The translations under genes were made by a program, and so were the position numbers. Positions 7,901 to 11,717 of a DNA stretch of 11,717 bases are shown here, in pieces; position 1 is the first letter of the stretch; each line of letters starts with the position of its first letter. The notes under the pieces were generated by a model that was given only the letters and a program-made list of their open reading frames with translations, did no database searches and had not been told where the DNA came from. The DNA lies in the NCBI GenBank assembly GCA_029974035.1, contig JARKQG010000005.1, positions 1 to 11,717 on the forward strand, written 5' to 3'. The stretch comes from Eubacteriales bacterium. Lineage in GTDB: Bacteria > Bacillota_A > Clostridia > Christensenellales > Aristaeellaceae.

Positions 7901-8463
7901 CGAAGGCCACGAAGTCCGGCGGCATGATGGCCTTTGTGCAACTGGAGGACCTGCGCGGCGCCACCGAGGCGCTCATCTTCCCCCGGGTGTACGAAAAGTA
8001 CCAGGCGCTGCTTCTGCCCGAGGCGCTGGTGGTGCTCCGCGGGCGGCTGTCCGTCCGCGAGGAGGAAGCGCCCAAGATCATCCCGGAGGAAGTGCGCGCG
8101 CTGTGTCACGGCGACGGCTGCCGCCCAGGCGGCATAAACGGCGGGGCTTCCGCCCACAATGGACACGGGCCCGCCGCCCCGGCCGGCAATCTGCCGACGG
8201 CGCTCTCCGGGGAGATCGTCTTCCGCGGGGGAGACGACCGGCCCGACGGCCGCAGGCTGTGCCTGACCCTTCCGGGCCGGGCGGACCGGGAGCGGGCGGC
8301 GCTGATTCTCATGCCCACGCCGGGGCTGATCCCGGTGGTGTTCCGCCTCGCGGACGAGGGCCTGGAGGAAACCGCGCCCCGCAATCTCTGGGTGCGGGAG
8401 GGCTTTGACCGCGGCGCGCTGGAGCGCGCCTTCGGCGCGGACGCCGTCGCGCTGGCGCAATGA
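4903..8463 (+). CDS. dnaE: DNA polymerase III alpha subunit (DnaE)
   Basis: DnaE is a C-family replicative polymerase; in Bacillota it usually works beside PolC. The 1186-residue protein contains, in order: an N-terminal PHP domain with apparently complete metal-site residues (H6, H8, D15, D39-H40, E65, H84, C134, D202, H204); the polymerase core with GPGRGSGAGS (351-360), catalytic PDLDIDF (392-398) and the third aspartate in KMDFLG (D545); the fingers region around FNKSHAAAYG; a helix-hairpin-helix near 865-882; a clamp-binding pentapeptide QVSLF (911-915); and an OB fold (about 985-1065). A Gly/Ala-rich linker (about 1068-1102) leads to a small C-terminal domain. There is no DEDD exonuclease insertion, so it is not PolC. 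Length fits full-size DnaE. It has its own promoter, is divergent from prfC and is followed by nifJ after 143 bases. No frameshift was seen. A second dnaE paralogue elsewhere (for example an ImuC/DnaE2 type) cannot be excluded, but the QVSLF motif and full PHP favour the main replicative form. Confidence 0.97.
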   Translation: MFAHLHLHTQFSLLDGACRIDRLFDRLEALGQTACAITDHGVMYGAVDFYKEAKKRGIHPVIGCEVYVCPDMDEKQSAAREYSHLVLLCENSDGYKNLIRLVSEGFTRGFYYKPRVDYALLEKYSGGLIALSACLSGDIPKLLLEGREAEARAMAEKYRAIFGEGNFFIELQDHGLAEEKQALPRLVKLARALNMPLVATNDCHYLAPEDAQAQEVLMCIQTGKALSDENRMRMDTDQLYVKSEEEMRRLFPNLPEAIDNTMAIAKRCQVDFDFSSTHLPRFPLEEGQEAKALLRKLCREGLAARYAPDRADARERLDYELSVIEKMGYVDYFLIVWDFIKYARDHGILVGPGRGSGAGSIVAYALGITSIDPLKYNLLFERFLNPERVSMPDLDIDFDYERRGEVIDYVARRYGHDHVAQIITFGTMAARAVIRDVGRVLGLSYQQTDQVAKMVPFALDMTLDKALAANPQLRAACESDEAVARLIDTAKKLEGMPRHASTHAAGVLITAKPVYEYVPLQTNDDVVTTQFPMGTLEALGLLKMDFLGLRTLTVIGDTLRMVAEGGGPKMTPEDIPLDDPAIYRMIASGDTDGIFQLESSGMRAFLMGMKPENFEDIIAAISLYRPGPMESIPRYIAGKVNPSSVRYEHPMLRPILDVTYGCMVYQEQVMQIVRDLAGYSYGRSDLVRRAMSKKKHDVMAKEKEYFIHGKLAGDGSIEVEGAVRRGVPEAVAEHLFEEMTAFASYAFNKSHAAAYGVVAAQTAWLKAHHPVEFMAALMNSVTGNTDKVAFYIDTCKHLGIRVLPPDVGASEVGFSVDRRGAAAIRFGLGAVKNVGRGAVAAIIAAREKPFADLYDFIDRACCDLVNKKAVESLIMAGALDGLPGSRSQKLAALERAMDGAAKKRRNTLEGQVSLFGGAEVLPPPPLPDCPPETLREALQMERDMTGVYISGHPLDEYKEELSRFPVDHAALAAFADEPEGGLAHDGEIVEMAGMVAERRTKATKSGGMMAFVQLEDLRGATEALIFPRVYEKYQALLLPEALVVLRGRLSVREEEAPKIIPEEVRALCHGDGCRPGGINGGASAHNGHGPAAPAGNLPTALSGEIVFRGGDDRPDGRRLCLTLPGRADRERAALILMPTPGLIPVVFRLADEGLEETAPRNLWVREGFDRGALERAFGADAVALAQ

Positions 8464-8492
8464 GCGAATCTTAACCTCCACAATTCGCGCGG

Positions 8493-8527
8493 CCCTTCGG
8501 CAAACCTTGACTTGCGGCGGGTTTTTT
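8493..8527 (+). terminator. Imperfect terminator-like hairpin after dnaE
   Basis: CCC (8493-8495) pairs with GGG (8519-8521), followed inward by a mismatch, a T-G wobble, two G-C pairs, a bulged G and CAA/TTG (8501-8503 with 8512-8514), around an 8-base loop. TTTTTT (8522-8527) follows at once. The T-run and position, 30-60 bases after the dnaE stop codon, suit an intrinsic terminator, but the stem is interrupted. It overlaps both the -35 and the spacer of the nifJ promoter. Confidence 0.35.
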
Positions 8528-8535
8528 CCTATAAT
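8507..8535 (+). promoter_or_regulatory. Near-consensus nifJ promoter
   Basis: TTGACT (8507-8512) and TATAAT (8530-8535) are separated by exactly 17 bases, matching 11 of 12 consensus positions for the housekeeping sigma factor. The start site should be near 8542, leaving a leader of about 65 bases. Such a promoter suggests strong, largely constitutive expression, as expected for a central fermentation enzyme. No clear Rex-type inverted repeat (TTGTGA-N-TCACAA) was found around it. Confidence 0.87.
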
Positions 8536-8546
8536 AGGACTGTTGA

Positions 8547-11717
<3,171 letters not shown>

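Noticed and set aside
8464..8488. GCGAAT/ATTCGC inverted repeat directly after the dnaE stop codon
   Set aside because: Six base pairs with a 13-base loop and no following T-run; too weak to call a terminator or operator.

Overview
The window reads as housekeeping DNA from a GC-rich, anaerobic bacterium, most likely a Clostridia-type member of the Bacillota. This rests on the pyruvate:ferredoxin oxidoreductase of the long single-chain type, canonical sigma70/sigma-A promoters with TATAAT boxes, strong AGGAGG-type ribosome binding sites, and third codon positions dominated by G and C. No 16S or other taxonomic marker is present, so the placement is an inference.

Layout: positions 1-163 are an intergenic strip with two GC-rich hairpins and no supported gene; a strong Shine-Dalgarno at the extreme left edge hints that a minus-strand gene may begin just outside. 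From about 4790 down to 164, the minus strand carries a tight cluster read in the order prfC (peptide chain release factor 3), typA/bipA (ribosome-associated GTPase) and recF (recombination and gap-repair ATPase). The gaps are 18 and 28 bases, so one operon is likely. It ends at a 12-bp-stem terminator at 83-118. A 184-base divergent region (4719-4902) separates this operon from dnaE (DNA polymerase III alpha subunit, plus strand). After dnaE, a 143-base gap holds an imperfect terminator overlapping a near-consensus promoter. That promoter drives nifJ (pyruvate:ferredoxin oxidoreductase), which runs off the right edge after 1037 codons.

How the genes fit together: prfC and typA both encode translational GTPases acting on the ribosome, recF and dnaE belong to DNA replication and repair, and nifJ is the central fermentative enzyme linking pyruvate to acetyl-CoA and reduced ferredoxin. 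No mobile element, CRISPR array, tRNA, rRNA or defence system was seen. The coding content is conventional. The most interesting signals are in the gaps: (i) the prfC leader can fold so that its ribosome binding site is buried in an 11-bp stem, with a further upstream segment able to compete for the anti-SD strand; (ii) the putative dnaE terminator shares bases with the nifJ promoter; (iii) typA and nifJ both appear to start with TTG; (iv) recF is not in the usual dnaA-dnaN neighbourhood.
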